Source of the DNA: an uncultured Eubacteriales bacterium
GTDB lineage: Bacteria > Bacillota > Clostridia > Oscillospirales > Oscillospiraceae
Direction: 5' to 3'
Assembly (NCBI GenBank): GCA_900546295.1
Contig: URCK01000023.1
Location: 1 to 22,925, forward strand
DNA length: 22,925 bases
The notes under the pieces were generated by a model, which saw only the letters and a list, made by a program, of their open reading frames with translations, searched no databases and was not told the origin of the DNA. A program made the translations under genes and the position numbers. Of this stretch, positions 22,864-22,925 are shown piece by piece (within the stretch, counting starts at the first letter, position 1; the number at the start of each line of letters is the position of its first letter).

Positions 22864-22925
22864 ATGCTGCGTTCCCCCCTCACAGGGGTAACAAGTAATT
22901 CCTGGGATACCCCGGCAGGTCATCG
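22864..22925 (+). CDS. Possible gene start or structured leader (cut by window edge)
   Basis: AAGGAAAGGG precedes an ATG at 22864 that opens a frame beginning MLRSPLTGVTSNSWDTPAGH to the window end. I do not recognise the product. The same bases can form CCCC-CTCACA-GGGG or, exclusively, GGGGTA ... TACCCC, which would suit a regulatory RNA leader instead. Too little is present to decide. Confidence 0.3.
   Translation, partial: MLRSPLTGVTSNSWDTPAGH

Overview
The window looks like part of a chromosome of a GC-rich, anaerobic gut Firmicute of the Oscillospiraceae type (Oscillibacter, Flavonifractor and Evtepia are the kind of relatives I have in mind). The pointers are S-layer-homology (SLH) surface proteins, many small lipoproteins, Gram-positive sigma-A promoters and full-length AGAAAGGAGG-type ribosome binding sites, and a NusG-domain-II / Gx-transporter pair next to apbE. 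No species call is possible from sequence reading alone.

Region 1 (1 to about 2960) is the end of an integrated mobile element, probably an integrative conjugative element. It has four leftward genes: an excisionase-like double helix-turn-helix protein, two conserved proteins I cannot name, and the start of an ArdA-like antirestriction protein. Two related intrinsic-terminator hairpins sit between them. Outside the genes lies a 470-base AT-richer non-coding stretch with repeated motifs that could be integrase arm sites. It runs into the displaced 3' half of a tRNA-Ser(CGA) gene at 2959-3014, the likely attachment site. The chromosome resumes with the tRNA's own terminator.

Region 2 (3014-9881) holds leftward genes: an ECF sigma factor with its zinc-binding anti-sigma factor behind a recognisable ECF promoter, a small membrane zinc-ribbon protein, a 1080-residue secreted protein with three C-terminal SLH domains, and psuG (pseudouridine-5'-phosphate glycosidase) overlapping a DUF1294 membrane protein. 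Region 3 (9986-12174) has asnS with its own promoter and terminator, then an orphan phage tail-fibre-like gene. Region 4 (12141-15612) is a 987-residue S-layer-like protein with N-terminal SLH domains, preceded by a long structured leader and a promoter region with repeated TGTAACA boxes. Region 5 (15553-17317) is an operon of a polysaccharide-deacetylase-like lipoprotein and cytidine deaminase.

Region 6 (17325-19511) holds a DUF4097 lipoprotein behind a second ECF-type promoter whose -10 (CGTCTA) is the same as that of the sigma gene, and an unrecognised 194-residue protein. Region 7 (19549-22741) is a tightly packed operon: ApbE flavinyltransferase lipoprotein, NusG-domain-II membrane-anchored protein, Hpre_diP_synt_I / Gx-transporter membrane protein, and a CbbX/SpoVK-type AAA+ ATPase. 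The first three resemble the fmnB-eetA-eetB part of flavin-based extracellular electron transfer loci. The window ends in a promoter followed by a cut-off structured leader or gene start. Much of the window concerns the cell envelope. I see no CRISPR array, rRNA, complete tRNA or IS element.
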